Part shown: piece by piece, positions 13,134 to 25,955 of the stretch | How the letters are laid out: every line of letters begins with the position of its first letter | Position numbering within the stretch: the stretch's first letter is position 1 | From: Hanleya hanleyi | Lineage: Eukaryota > Mollusca > Polyplacophora > Lepidopleurida > Hanleyidae | Direction: 5' to 3' | Assembly: GCA_036873755.1 (NCBI GenBank) | Contig: JAVTVY010025338.1 | Span: 49,498 to 113,497, forward strand | DNA: 64,000 bases | Notes under the pieces: generated by a model | What the model was told of the DNA's origin: nothing | Databases searched by the model: none | What the model saw: the letters and a program-made list of their open reading frames with translations, nothing else | Translations under genes and position numbers: made by a program

Positions 13134-13403
13134 TCATTCAAGAGATGATCTGGACAAGCATATGTTAACGTTCACGATAAAGGTGCTTAACTCCAGGTAA
13201 ATCATGGAAGCATGTAAAAATCCCAACAATGCACATCTGAAAGATACAAAGAATCTTCCATGTAATCTTCGAAGTTGTTCATCAATTGGTAACTGAGATA
13301 TGGTCGGGACAAGCATATATCGATAGGAACGATGAAGGGCCATAACTGTGGGGAAAATAATCGAAATGGGTAGAGAGCATGACAATGCACAACTATAATA
13401 CTA
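13134..13403. repeat. interrupted tandem repeat (GGACAAGCATAT family), left part
   Basis: Two diverged units share GACAAGCATATNTTAACG..ACGAT-AAGG..CATAACT and AAGATACAAAGAATCTTCC-like blocks. A third unit lies on the other side of the TIR element (about 15000-15175), so that element inserted into this repeat. The phrase GGGCATAACTCTGTG is shared with the 25-kb repeat. Confidence 0.65.
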
Positions 13404-14933
13404 GAGTCATTCTACCATTGCGGTATATTTTAGACCTCAACAGTTGATCAATAAATGTACTGTCGTGGGTCCAAATAAGAAGCCAATCTCAAAACTACGA
13501 TGTTTGGAGCTTCTTATTTCAAAACAAACAGAGATGGACTGACATTATGTGTGACTGCACGAGACTCCAAATTACTACACCAAAGTTACGGATGTCAACC
13601 CTGTTACGGACATAAAAAACAATGGTCACCAAATATCAAAAAATGGTAAAATGGAAAGACAATGTCTAAATGAATCGTAACATGTCCATTCGACGACTAA
13701 TATTAGATTTTATCAGTGTATGCATATACAATATAAAGTTTTGATGCCAATAGCCCGGAATTACATGCCTTAAATCTCGTTCGAAATGACGCCGAAGAAT
13801 AAATAAAGAAAGATATAGAGTTAATATTCTTCAATCATAGGTTATATCATGACCAAATAAGACACTTGGACAAAAACATGTTGGTTTAGGACCATAGCAG
13901 ATGCTATATATATATTTATATTTATGCCGTAAATCCAGTGTAACAGAGTTGACATATGGGAAACAGAGTTGACATATAGTAACAGAGTTGACAGAAATAC
14001 GCCCGCTAGTAATTCACTGCTTTTCCCGTCAAATCAGTCCGATTATTAAACATAGCAGTGGCGAGAAAACATATTAATTTACTTGCCGCTGTCATATATG
14101 AATAATACAAGAATTTGTGGTAATAAATCTCGTCATTTGTCAACTCTGTTACTAGGTGTCAATGCTGTTACCGGGCGGAAGGTAACAGAGTTGACCGTAA
14201 CAGTTTTGACAAACTAGAGCCTCATGGGAAATATACGTCTCAGAAACATGCAAGTCATGGCGATTATATGCGGTCAAGAAGCAGGAGGGTACCCTTTATA
14301 TGTACACTACGAGTTATGTTCACTATGGTGAATATATTAGAATACAAATGAGCAACAGTGTTGACATTGTATTAACATACGCAAGGATAAAATAGACTTT
14401 TTATGACATTTTATACACATTACTATGTTGTACTCTGCCGCCTCGCTGACTTCTTCAAGTAGTTGGACAAAGCGACCTCGAGTGGTGGAGTTAACGCATC
14501 AAGGTCTGATAACTCCGTATAACAAGTGGATTTAATAGAAAGTAACAGGGTTGACAGAGACACACGGGACATGGAAATATACATCATAAATTCTAATAAT
14601 TTCAGTTGATGTTAAATTAATGGTCACTGCTGTTAAAAAAGAACAACCAAAAGAATGTATTAACACAGGTATAAACTTTTAAATCCACTAATAAAATTAA
14701 TATTATGTATTTAAAATAACAAGGAAATTCACTTGGGACACCAAAAAAGCTTAGTTTAGCACAATACAAATCAGTTAAAAATAACTATTCCATTGTATTT
14801 TAAGTTACATTTTGTGTTTTTATTGCAGAGTAACAATAGTTAAGTTTGTATATAACTTTATTTTTAATTCTGAAAATAATTGTGTCTTTCTGGCCCAAGG
14901 GACACGAAATATACCGCAATGGTAGAATGACTC
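13404..14933. mobile_element. 1.53-kb TIR element with repeated GTAACAGAGTTGAC motif
   Basis: The termini are a perfect 27-bp inverted repeat (13404-13430 and 14907-14933, outer end GAGTCATTCTACCATTGCGG). They are flanked by a direct ACTA on each side (13400-13403 and 14934-14937), a 4-bp target duplication. Inside, GTAACAGAGTTGAC or close variants occur about nine times in both orientations: near 13594, 13940, 13960, 13979, 14139, 14158, 14181, 14196 and 14540. No transposase frame is present, so this is a non-autonomous element. A 4-bp duplication fits superfamilies such as Sola or Chapaev; I cannot choose between them. Confidence 0.85.
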
Positions 14934-14999
14934 ACTAAACATTTACCACGAAAGATTCAGTTAGTCAGCAATTAATAAGGTATATACAGCTCGCACAAC

Positions 15000-15175
15000 A
15001 ACATATTATAGCATATATTGAAATCGTTAATGAAAGGACATAACTCTGTGGAAATTCACCGAAAGGGATACAAAAAAACTGACATCGTACATCTACAAGG
15101 TACTAAGCATCTTCCGTTTTGAAGATGTCTGTCAAATAGTAACCGATCTATGGGCCTGACAAGCAGATCTTGACG
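15000..15175. repeat. interrupted tandem repeat (GGACAAGCATAT family), right part
   Basis: Carries GCATATATTGAAATCGTTAA, AAGGACATAACTCTGTGGAA and GCATCTTCCGTTTTGAAGAT in the same order as the units at 13134-13403. Confidence 0.6.
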
Positions 15176-15326
15176 TTGACACCCTACTCCATTTGGCCTA
15201 GATGGCTGTATTCCTAACCATATATCTACACACTCGACACAGTCTCGTATAGACTGGATCCAGCCCCTGTTTCATAATGTATTTTAAACGGGAAACAAGA
15301 GGAAGTAACTCTGTCTATTCAATTTT

Positions 15327-15556
15327 TTTCCAATGCTTGATTCAAGCTTAAGGTGTGTATACTTTGAGTTTCAACACAGACGCACTGTTCCAACGTGCAT
15401 GTTTCACCAAAATCTGGGAGATGGTGCCTCATGAGTGTCAAGTCAATTTGAATCTTGCATTTAATTTCCCCGATTTTGGAACATGCACATTGGGACAGTG
15501 AGTCTGTGTTGAAACTCAAAGTATACACACCTTAAGCTGGAATCGAGCATTGGAAA
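15327..15556. mobile_element. 230-bp foldback element
   Basis: The arms of about 85 bp (15327-15412 and 15470-15556) are inverted repeats with roughly 90 percent identity, outer end TTTCCAATGCT. Both include GCTTAAGGTGTGTATACTTT and GAGTTTCAACACAGAC. The loop is about 55 bp. I could not define a target duplication. It is probably a MITE. Confidence 0.85.
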
Positions 15557-16269
15557 GTGCATACAAAGTTTAAAATATATTTATTAAGGCAGTGTGACGT
15601 CACTGGACCTAGATATGATTGCAACAGACCACCATAGAATACCATGCTTTAATTGCAGTTTACTCTGTGTAATAAAATTGTAAAAAATTAAAATAAATAT
15701 TTTCCGACACTGTTCGCAATGGTCTTTCATTTGATGGAAACTTTACCTGAGGGTTTACGATCACTTTAAATGTTGCAATATATACTATTTAATGTCATTT
15801 ATATATAATAATTTGCTGTTAATTATCAATAATTACTGTAAAATGAACAGCAATAGGCCTGAAACTTGATTACTTTTATCCCTCTTCTTTTCGATGATGC
15901 ACTGAGGCCCCCAACATCCATGACAATTAAATGGCAGGTGGGGATCGTAATACAATATCACCTCCTTCATGTAATATGACATAAACTTAATTGCCAGCGC
16001 GACGTCCCTGGACTGGCACAGTCGGAAGAGCAAGCTTTAATTTGGTGTATTGGGTTACATATTGGACTTCACGCCTTGCGGCACATGAACTGTGCGTTGA
16101 CAATTTAATTAGTTTCGTGTTACATAAGCGATGCTATAGATATCTGGATAAGTGTTCACGTGTCATGCGAATCAATGAATGCACAATTCATCACGTGATT
16201 GAAAGAGATATAATACGTCATCAGGGTTTAGGCCAATTGATTATACAATCCATTTTGCCACTCGAGGGC

Positions 16270-16460
16270 GATATACTTGCAGTCAGAAGAAGGTAAAGCA
16301 ATCACCAAACAAGGTGATGACTTTGAGCTATCACCTTATTTCATGATCTCCTTTACATAGTGATGGCCATGCTTTTAGGGTGATGAGTAATGATACAAAC
16401 TGGCGATGACCCTTAATTTTCACTCGGTGACCCTCGCCCTTATAAGGTGATGAACTGAAT
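16270..16460. repeat. GGTGATGA motif-rich tract
   Basis: AAGGTGATGA, ATCACCTT and GGTGATGAG occur about eight times in both orientations over 190 bp. The design resembles the interiors of the MITEs in this window, but no terminal repeat was found. Confidence 0.45.
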
Positions 16461-17715
16461 TAATCAACTTAAGAAGGCGGTGGCGAACCAATATCTTTGG
16501 TGTCATTCGTCCATACGCATGTTTCATAGCAGTTATGATATTATTTTCCACTATTATCAAGAGATATGCACCTTTCTTTAAGACCACGTGACCCATACAG
16601 GATATTTGCGCCGAAAGAGACACGGTATACACATGCATCAGTTACGTTGAGATCACATTTGCGCCGAAAGAGATCTGAGCGTTGGACGGATTAACGGATT
16701 TTGTTGTTCAGTAGTGCCGGTATGGTGCGAACTTTCGGCTGAAATGAAAGATAGGGTACCGATAAATAAGGGGCATGGCAGCAGCATGGGCTGCAACGTA
16801 TTTTTCTTATGTTTTTACAGGATTTGACAACTGTACATTTTTACGCAAAGTACAGTTAATCTTCAAGCAGCAACACATTGCATAATTCGAGTCTGATAAA
16901 TTAAGGATTAAAACTGGGGTCATGCATGCTAAGCCTCCCTGAAACCGATCGATACAAAAATGTCACCCCAAGGAATAAGGGTTAAAGTGGAGTCCACTAT
17001 GGGGAATCTTCGAGATGAAACAAGGTATAGGTCTACCCATTAAGACCTGGGGAGAATATCACCGCTTGTGTTCCAGGGTATTTGATGATTAACAAATCTG
17101 GATTGTGACTGCTCGCATTGGAGAAGGACGATGATTCTGTATTCCTGTTACCGATAACTAATTAACTGTTGATCATCCTCAATCATATAAGGAAGTATGA
17201 GGTAGAATGTATTATGTGGGAAGATGACGCTCTCACACTATACCGTACCCTATACTGTTCTACACCATGTGTTTCACAAGATTGATTTCACTCCGTGCAT
17301 GCATCAATGATTTCACAATAAACTTTTTATTTCAGTTTTTTATACGCAGAACTGTTATTTTATGCATGCATATTTACAAATAAACGATACAGGAAATACA
17401 ACCATGTTCTTTTTATATGTTGTCCAATCAAAGAAGCGGACCTAGCACGATGTCCAATCAAAAGCGTGGTCATGCTCCAGTTGATTTCAATTGCGCCCGT
17501 GAATACAGCTAGCATCCTTGTGCAGTGTACATACCTGAGCAAAGACATGAAACCCATGCATTCGAACAACGCTCTAATGATACAATAGCATGTAGGTAGT
17601 AAATATTCTAACCACAAATTATTGATGAATTTAACAGAACAAAGTTGATAAAATGATGAGATCAGGACCTGTAGGACCTCTCCTACATTTATTGTGGTGG
17701 TCTGAAATTCAAGTT

Positions 17716-17765
17716 AAGTGAGTGAGTGAGTGAGTGAGTGAATATAATTTAACGTCAATTCAAGT
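17716..17765 (+). repeat. GTGA microsatellite with AATATAATTTAACGTC tail
   Basis: Six GTGA units followed by AATATAATTTAACGTC, the same start as the repeats at 24.1, 49.3 and 57.6 kb. It appears to be a truncated copy of that family. Confidence 0.7.
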
Positions 17766-18364
17766 TAATAGGAGAAGTGGCCTTTACATAGGAAAAACTT
17801 CCTTTAGATGTTATGTCAGTGAAGCCATAAATTAATTTTGTCGATTCTGCACAAAATCTTTGTTTCGTACAGACAATATACCTAAGTTTTATACTGTAAA
17901 TTGTGACATCAAACAGCGTCAATGGACGTCTGAAATGGATTTTCATCTGTTCTGGATTTTCGTATATATTTTAAAATGAATTCTTAATATATCTAAAACA
18001 GGACACCTTGAACCTTGTTATTCTAGAAACATTAACAAATCCATGCTAAAATGTATATGAGAAATACAAAGACGAAGGCCCAATCAGTCTGAGCGTTGAA
18101 GATATAAAACTTGGGTATTTTTCCTGTACAAAACAGCTATTGTGCAGAATTAAAGAAACAATTTTATGGCTTTACTTATGCAATTACAGCACATATAAGG
18201 GAAGTGGGAAGCGGTGCCAACATACTGACAGAGCCACATGACTTCACAGTATAGTCTTCTGGTTAACCTATTCTAAAGCACATACCAAGAGTCTACGATT
18301 CGTGATATGTGTTGTATCTCAGGTACGCTTTTGTTGTACCTGTTCATGTAACAACTTGGATGAC

Positions 18365-18440
18365 ATGACCACACGGCCCCTAGCATCGGCATAAGCGGTA
18401 TTAGATACAAATCTAGAGAGCTATGATGGAAATGCTCTGA
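18365..18440. repeat. dispersed block, second copy of the 11.0-kb type
   Basis: Reads CACACGGCCCCTAGCATCGG and AAGCGGTATTAGATAC, matching 10985-11060 with a few substitutions. Confidence 0.55.
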
Positions 18441-18548
18441 CAACTCGTATATTGTTAATTGGTGAGCTGTGTCGCTGCGACACTCGTACACTGGGGATTG
18501 GTGAGACGTATCGCCGTCAGATGAAAATGACGGCATTTAACACCAAAT

Positions 18549-19599
18549 ACCTAGGAGAGTTAACACCTAGGGGAGTTAACATCTAGGGGAGTAGGGGAGT
18601 TAACATCTAGGGGAGTTAACACCTAGGTGAGTTAACACCTAGGACAGTTAGGGAAGTTTACACCTAGGGGAGTTGGCACCTAGGGAAGTTAGGGGAGTTA
18701 ACACCTAGGTGGTTTGCACCTAGGGAAGTTAGAGGAGTTAAAACCTAGAGGAGTTAGCACCTATGCGAGTTAACGCCTAGGGGAGTAGGGGAGTTAACGC
18801 CTAGGGGAGTTACACCTATGCGAGTTAACACCTAGGGGAGTTAACATCTAGGGGAGCTAACACCTAGGGGAGTTAACATCTAGGGGAGTTAACACCTAGG
18901 GGAGTTAACACCTAGTGGAGTTAGGGAAGTTAACACATAGGGGCATTAGGGGAGTTAACACCAAGGGGAGTTAGGGGAGTTAACGCCTAGGGGAGTTAGC
19001 ACCTATGCGAGTTAATGCCCAGGGGAGTTAACATCTAGGGGAGTTAACATCTAGGAGAGTTAACACCTAAAGAAGTTAACATCTAGGGAAATTAACACCT
19101 AGGGGAGTTAGGGAAGTTAACACCTAGGGGCGTTAGGGGAGTTGACACTTAGGGGAGTTAACATCGAGGGAAGTTAGGTGGGGTTAACACCAGCGGAGTT
19201 GGGGGAGTTAACAACTAGGGGAGTTAGGGAGTTAACGCCTAGGGGAGTTGGCACCTAGGGGAGTTAGGGGAGTTAATGCCTAGGGGAGTTAACGCCTAGG
19301 GGAGTTAGGGGAGTTAACGCCTAGGGGAGTTGGCACCTAGGGGAGTTAATGCCTAGGGGAGTTAGGGGAGTTAACGCCTAGGGGCATTAGGGAAGTTAAC
19401 ACCTAATGGCATTATGGGAGTTAACGCCTAGGGGAGTTAACACCTAGGGGCGTTAGGGGAGTTAACGCCTAGGGGAGTTGGCATCTAGGGAAGTTAGGGG
19501 AGTTAACACCTAGTGGCGTTAGGGGAGTTGGCACCTAGGGAAGTTAGGGAGTTAACACCTGGGGAAGTTAGGGGAGTTAACGCCTAGGGGAGTTAGGAG
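18549..19599 (+). repeat. CCTAGGGGAGTTAACA minisatellite, ~1.05 kb
   Basis: Basic 16-bp unit CCTAGGGGAGTTAACA, alternating irregularly with a shorter TTAGGGGAG element, about 60 units in all. Palindromes CCTAGG and GTTAAC recur every unit. The units vary by point changes and by gain or loss of the short element. No open frame of note. Confidence 0.96.
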
Positions 19600-19740
19600 T
19601 TTTTTTGTTTGTAAACACAACTACTCCTTTGAGAGTGATTGAACGTTAATAGGGTAATATTATTATTGTTTACCAAATGCGATAAATGATCCGCACGTCC
19701 AAAGCTTAACCAATTACAGTCATACTTCCATATAGAAACT

Positions 19741-20110
19741 TATATAGGTCAAGGCGGTTAACTTGAATAGGCTTCTAGTTTATCACCAGTTGCATATACA
19801 TATACTGTAGTGTTAATTTGAAGAGCCGAGTCATGACCCCATGTTAAACAGCAGGAACTAGAATTTGACCTGGATAAAACAGGCCAAGGTCAATCAAATC
19901 AGAATGGCTTGTAGTCAATCACAAGTTGCACATGTAGTAAGAGCTTGGAGAGCCTAGATGTAATCCTTCAAAAGTTATCACCAATATTCAAATTTGACCT
20001 TTATAAATAGGTCAAGGTCAGTCATGTTCACTGGTCTTCGGGCCCATTGTCAGTTGTTAAATGAATTTAAAAAGCAACTACAATCCTTCAAGAGATATGG
20101 TGTTAACAAG
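19741..20110 (+). repeat. diverged ~120-bp tandem repeat with AGGTCAAGGTCA, second locus
   Basis: About three copies of the unit described at 8694-9095, including GGCTTCTAGT..ATCACCAGTTGCATAT, GTAATCCTTCAA and ATAGGTCAAGGTCAGTC. The array directly follows the 18.55-19.60 kb minisatellite. Confidence 0.85.
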
Positions 20111-20399
20111 GAAGATGGACAAACAGAGGAATCGACTTAGAATGAATTGACTGAAAATCATTTCCACTACGGCGGGAAGAGTGAATTCAGTCTAGAGAGG
20201 AATAAACTGCACTCAACTGGAGTGGAAGCAACTGGAGTGAAATTTTAATGCCCATACTCTATCCCAGATTTCACCCTAACTTGACACCTGTTTGATTTCA
20301 CCCAAATTGAGAGGATCAATTTCCGGTTACTTGAGTGAACTTTTTACCCAAGTTATTTCAGAGAGAACAAGATAAATAATGAAGTAATTCAAGGAGAAT

Positions 20400-22740
20400 G
20401 TTTGTATTCTGATCAAAATCAACGTTTATTTCAATATGAAATGAATAAAATTAATTATCACAATTCCTGTATGTTGTCCTGGTTTAGCTGTTTAATTATT
20501 AGTTCCGGCCATATCGGTTCAAGAAAAGAGCAAGTCCAAGACATGGTTAATGATATGGTGTATGATAAATGGAGTGACAGCGATTCAGTGAATGGTGTAC
20601 CAGCATTATAAAGCAGTTCGGACAGGCAAATCAAATCTTTTACACATGTTTTAAAGATATCAATTAACTCTCTCTCTCTCTGTTGAAAGATATCAATACT
20701 AAATCTACACACCAAACTATATAGCGCTCATATAGAACAAACAGCATTTTAGCATGTTCAGCAGAAAGAACTTGTATATATCCATTTAGAATTTAAATGT
20801 GCAGCAAGGAAAACTGAACAGAAATAAGCATTTGAATGGCAGAAATGCCAAGTTGATGCAAAGAATAGATTTATTTTAACAGAACACTGTGCTGAAGGTA
20901 ATACATCTGCAGTTAAAATCCCATACAGTGAGAAAAACAAGAATGATGAGTTTGTCAATTTGAAAGCGTAGACAATTCTGAAGCAGCGAGTATACACGAG
21001 TCTAGATTAACTAAACACTGACACAGCAGAGCACTGACTGCATAGAAATATATATGTAGGCTACGATCATGATAACGACATTAACAACAGAATGAATGTA
21101 TGATTTTTTAACCATCATTAAGAGAACCAAGACGCTCGAAAAAAATCAATCCACTTTCAAACTCTATACTGATACTAAGGATCTCCGAGGATAAAATTTG
21201 TTAAAAATGGTTCCAAGAACATCAGAATTCGAGTGGTCACTGAGCTTTCAAAATTGTTGCGTTTACTCACACCAGAATGAATGAGGAGTTTCCCATGCCA
21301 AGCGGTTACCATGGAGATTGCAATGTTTACATGCACCTTTTTTGTTTTTTTATAACAATGTTTCTGAATTTCGTGGAAATAGCTGCCAGATTCAATCCAA
21401 CTTGTCCACAAAAAAAAATACAAGCAATGTCCTTTTATTCCCAGCTGGAGTTTGTAACAAGTATGGTGTATCAAGTCCACATAAGACAGACGTGACAGCC
21501 CCCAGTCAGCCAGTCCCTATTTGTACAAGTGAGATAAGGTATTGATTTTTAGCAAGGTGATAACTATGAGAATTCGATTTTCTTTACAGAGATAATCCGC
21601 ACAGCAATCACAGCGTTTACCGGTCCTGTTTAGATGAAGTTAAACGGGGTTCGTTTACTTGCACCGACAACAGTCACAACCTTTAATTCCTGGTTTCCGA
21701 AAAGCATTCAGCAGAGTCCACAGATCCCCGGGTGAGCAGCCATGAACCCCGAGGTTGAGTGAACATCGAGCACTGAATGAAGTCATGTATTCAAAATTTG
21801 GAAGTAATATCCTCTTTTATTTTTGTATACATGTTCCTTGATGTATTTCACATAACCACGTATCCCAGCACTGAAACTTTCTCTAAATGATCATTTTACT
21901 CCCAAACCTGGAATACTGGACAAACCAGATACTTATTTTTCAGCTTTGTCTTTAACAACAGCTAAATAGAACTATACAACTGTACAACAAATAATTACAA
22001 ATAATAATATTATTTTTTATATTATCTAAATATTAACAATAATTAGTTTCTAGGGTGATAAGAAATACTTTTGTATCGTTCTATCCGGATACAGGAATTA
22101 CCACTCATCTCTGTCCCATTGACTCATACTGGCATTATGTTATGGTGGCGTTTTTCTTCTTTGCCATTCTAATATGTGTTTTTTCTGTGTCACACTCCCT
22201 GAATACACAGATAGATTTCACACGCATCTATGAACATCAATTTTCTGGTTTACGTACTGCCACAGCCGGGCAGATGTATTTCAATCTTCGACTGGTAGTT
22301 TTCACTCATTAGGGACGACTAAGACTTCTCGTGACGTCTGAGCTAAATCTACCGTAGGTGAAATTCACCACCGAAGTTCAGTTCACGTTTGTGTGCCCAG
22401 ATGACTTCAGTTGAATGCTGCTGGTCGGCATACGTTTGAACACTGCACTGTGAATGCACCAATCAAAACCTACATGTATCATATGATTCAGTTTGAATCT
22501 CATTGGCTGTACCTAGAGAATGTACGTTTCATCAGTAGTTATAGGTTCCACTATAATGCTGTGAAGGTACATGTTTCGCAGCATTTCCGTCCAAACTTGG
22601 ACCACCACGATTGCTTCAAGCGGCCTGTCAGATCTGCATTTGGGCCGCAATCAGTTCACGCTACTTCAAGAGATACAGCATGGTTACTGCCATCACTGTG
22701 CTTTTTCTAAGAATAAATAAATAGATCTTCCTTCTGCTCA
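20400..22740. other. no gene recognised downstream of Tribbles
   Basis: AT-rich sequence with short frames and a CT microsatellite at about 20668. Just before it (20160-20350) is a tract with recurring ACTGGAGTG and TTTCACCC phrases that may be an old MITE. Confidence 0.5.
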
Positions 22741-22741
22741 A

Positions 22742-22747
22742 TTTATT
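22742..22747 (-). terminator. candidate Tribbles polyadenylation signal
   Basis: Reads AATAAA on the minus strand and is the first such hexamer I find downstream of the Tribbles stop at 23426. It would give a 3' untranslated region of about 0.7 kb. The region between shows no other gene. Confidence 0.4.
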
Positions 22748-23425
22748 GAACATACAATACATGTATCTAAATGAAGTCTGTGTCCCAATCGATAAATGAA
22801 CAGTATAACGACTAAGAGACACAGAAACTGAGAAGTAAGCGTTAACGATCTTCGTGGAGTCCCCAGAGGTGTTCTTCGATCTTCGTGGAGACCCCGGAGT
22901 CTTATTTTAAAAAGGAGGTTCAAGCCGTTGGTGGATATGGTTTATCACAGATTGTCTAACTGATGAAAGCACTGGGTGCACAAGTACTGAACGGACCTTT
23001 GAGACAGTTCAGTGGTCTCAAACGAGCTCAGGAATCGGCAAACTTGCAAACTATTCCCCGCAACTGTAGTCCAAATGTCCAATGACAGCACTGAATACCG
23101 AAGTTCCTTGAATACGGCTCATTTTCATATCTGATAGCTACATACATGTATTTCACGTCTACATCTATGGCCTTCCTCGAAAATACAAACTGAAGACACC
23201 CCCATCGTCACCCGGAAGAACCCTGGGTGGGACTTTTACAGTGTGTAACGACGAGGGACCATCTAATGTTTACGGGACATGTGAACATATAATGGGACTC
23301 ACTGGACAGAAAGACAGACAGACGGACAGACAGACAAAGATAAATTGGATAAGTCCTACAAGTTTCTATGACTGGTATCATATTCAAGTGGTTTATAATT
23401 TGTTTGATATTGTATGCATTTGCAG

Positions 23426-23900
23426 CTACAAGAAGAACTCAATATCAGAGTCCGGGACAAAAGTGTCAGGAACTGTTTGGTCCAAATGTTTAGGATTAGC
23501 TCTGTTCCCAAATGCTGACCTACTACTACCACCCTTTATCCAAGGGTGCTGTAAAATTTGCCTAGCTGACAGTCTCTCATCTGGATCACGCCTCAATAGA
23601 CTTTTTATCAGGCATTTGGCCCTCGTTGACACCGTATCCGGAACGGAAAACTGTCCCCGACGTATTTTGCCGAACAGAGCACTTGGCTCTGTGTCGTGGA
23701 ATGGGTATCGACCAATCAGCATGGTGTAAAGCATCACACCTAGACTCCAAATATCGGCCGCTCGCCCAGAGTAGCTTTCACTGGTGTTGAGAATTTCGGG
23801 GCTGACGTAGGCGGGACACCCGTGCTTGTCCGTTAATCTGTCGTCATCTTCATCATTGCAGACGTGAGCATCCTCAAGACCTTCCAGCCGCAAAAGTTTC
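23426..23900 (-). CDS. TRIB: Tribbles coding exon 3 (residues 185-342, stop)
   Basis: The acceptor TTTTTCAG ends at 23901. The first base, G at 23900, completes the Lys codon split by intron 2. The exon encodes the pseudo-DFG segment LEGLED (190-195), an acidic loop (DEDDD 201-205), [14 protein letters not shown], the helical C lobe, ILQHPWI and the C-tail. The tail carries DQTVPD, the degron-mimic motif that binds the COP1 WD40 domain in Tribbles, and ends DSDIEFFL before TAG at 23428-23426. The acidic aromatic end resembles vertebrate Tribbles tails. The opposite strand is also open over much of this exon; I regard that as a shadow of the coding frame. Confidence 0.96.
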
Positions 23901-24103
23901 CTGAAAAATGCAAACAAATACGAATAAGTTAAGTATTATACAAGAAAGCCTTTGTCATGTTTGCAGGTCGAAGAGTTACATGTATTGTCTTTTGCCATAA
24001 CACAGAACAATTAAAAGGGCGATATCACGTCACACACATAACAGTCGCGACAGTTACCCTGAGGTGTGCTCACTCAACCAGACAAGATAACTAACATATT
24101 ACA

Positions 24104-24200
24104 GGGAGTGAGTGAGTGAGTGAATAGAATTTAACATCGCTTTCAACAATATTTCAGCTATATCATGACAACCAACTAAGCACCACCCAGGCAAGTTGCG
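24104..24200 (+). repeat. gastropod-type dispersed repeat, 5' part, in Tribbles intron 2
   Basis: A GTGA run, then GAATTTAACATCGCTTTCAA and CAATATTTCAGCTATATCAT. This order matches a repeat I recall as abundant in gastropod DNA. The 3' part is not evident here. Confidence 0.7.
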
Positions 24201-24996
24201 TTCCTGCTACTTTAAAGAAGAAATCTTTGAAGCAGCATGGAACTGGACGCCCTCCATCCACCCTATAAAACATTGAGGACAGCACACAAGACACAGACAG
24301 GACCCTTACATGGTGCAATAAAGGTAACTAACTATTACAGCTACCCCCTCACAAGTATATTGGATTAGTATCCTGGCTGGAATATTTACAACACCTTTCA
24401 TTCATCTGAGTAGTTCACATAGCTTAATTTTGTACTCTTGTCAAGAAAGTGAATCAGAAAGTTACTTATCAAGCTTTGAACATGTTGAACTAAGCAAGAG
24501 AAGGAAGGGAGTTGTAACACGTCCCATTTAGAAGGTAGGATACTAATCCAATACATGTACAAGGTTGTGACTGTGTAGTTTAATTCTTCTCGTCAGGCTG
24601 AGTGAGCCAACTTTACTGTCACCAATGTTACTTTACACATGATGTGATATCACCCTAATACATTGCTATGAAACACAGAATTCCTTTTAGATTCGTGCAA
24701 CCAATTACATGTAAAGTGTGCAATCTATTATTCCACAGAACCGGAACAGGTTAGAGAGATCTACCTCTCTACAATGGAGGTAAAAAAAGTTTGTTTTTGC
24801 CCAATAAATTCAAGAATATATCGAACTAAGAGACATCCGCCATAAGCGACCATGAACATATATATCTGCATCGGATGGTACTAAAACATGAGATTGATCC
24901 AATCAAAACCCCTCGGCTTCCCCAAGTGATTGTGACCCATGTGTAGTGTGAATTGGGAAAGAGATAGTTCTATGTGGGATGATCAAGATATACCGG

Positions 24997-25955
24997 TAGT
25001 ACATTCAGGCATATAGGACAGAAATAGAAAATTATATATCCGTGAAGGGGCATAACTCTGTAAAATATGGGTCGAGGGGAGCCACTTTCGATAGGCGTCT
25101 GACTTAGCACTCTGTAAAATAAGAACTGAGACGAATAAGCTGTACCGAACAGGGATCTGCAGATATAACTTGTACATTCAGCTACAGATAACAAAATTGG
25201 AGATTATTACATCCGAAAGGGGCATAACTCCATAAGCCGAGGCGAGTTTTATTACATCCGAAAGGGGCATAACTCCATAAGCCGAGGCGAGTTATCCTTT
25301 GTTGGCTTGTAGAATACAACAAAATAAATAAGTTTCCAAAATATAGTAGCTATACCGAACACAGTTCCGCAGATATAGTTGGTTACATTCAGGCATATAG
25401 GACAGAAATAGAAATCAATATATCAGTAAAGGGGCATAACTCTGTGAAGTATGGGCCGAGGGGAGCCACTTTCGATAGGCGTCTGACTTAGCACTACTGT
25501 AAAATAAGAACCGAGACGAATAAGCTGTACCGAACACGGAGTTGCAGATATAACTTGTACATTCAACTACAGATAACAAAATCGGAGATTATTACATCCG
25601 ATAGGGGCATAACTCCATAAGCCGATGCGAGTAATCCTTTGTTGGCTTGTAGAATACAACAATATAAATAAGTTTCCAAAATATAGTAGCTATACCGAAC
25701 ACAGTTCGGCAGATATAGTTGGTTACATTCAGGCATATAGGACAGAAATAGAAATTAATATATCTGTAAAGGGGCAGAACTCTGTAAAATATGGGCCGAG
25801 GGAAGCCACTTTCAATAGGCGTCTGACTTAGCACTAGATAAATAAGTGTTGAAAATTTGGTGATTGTATCTCAAGTGGTTTTGCCTAAAATGCGTTAACG
25901 GACGGACGGACGTACGGACGGACGTACATGGCAACGACAATACCCTGAGGCCAAA
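24997..25955 (+). repeat. ~340-bp tandem repeat, 2.5 copies
   Basis: The landmark ACATTCAGGCATATAGGACA occurs at 25001, 25385 and 25725. The first interval is longer by 44 bp because a 44-bp block beginning ATTACATCCGAAAGGGGCAT (about 25205) is itself duplicated. Units contain GGGGCATAACTCTGTAAAAT and GATAGGCGTCTGACTTAGCA. The array ends in a GGACGGACGGACG run, a common end in invertebrate dispersed repeats. Confidence 0.9.

Noticed and set aside
23241..23729. 162-codon plus-strand frame over Tribbles exon 3
   Set aside because: It is the antisense shadow of the strongly conserved Tribbles coding frame and shows no family similarity of its own.
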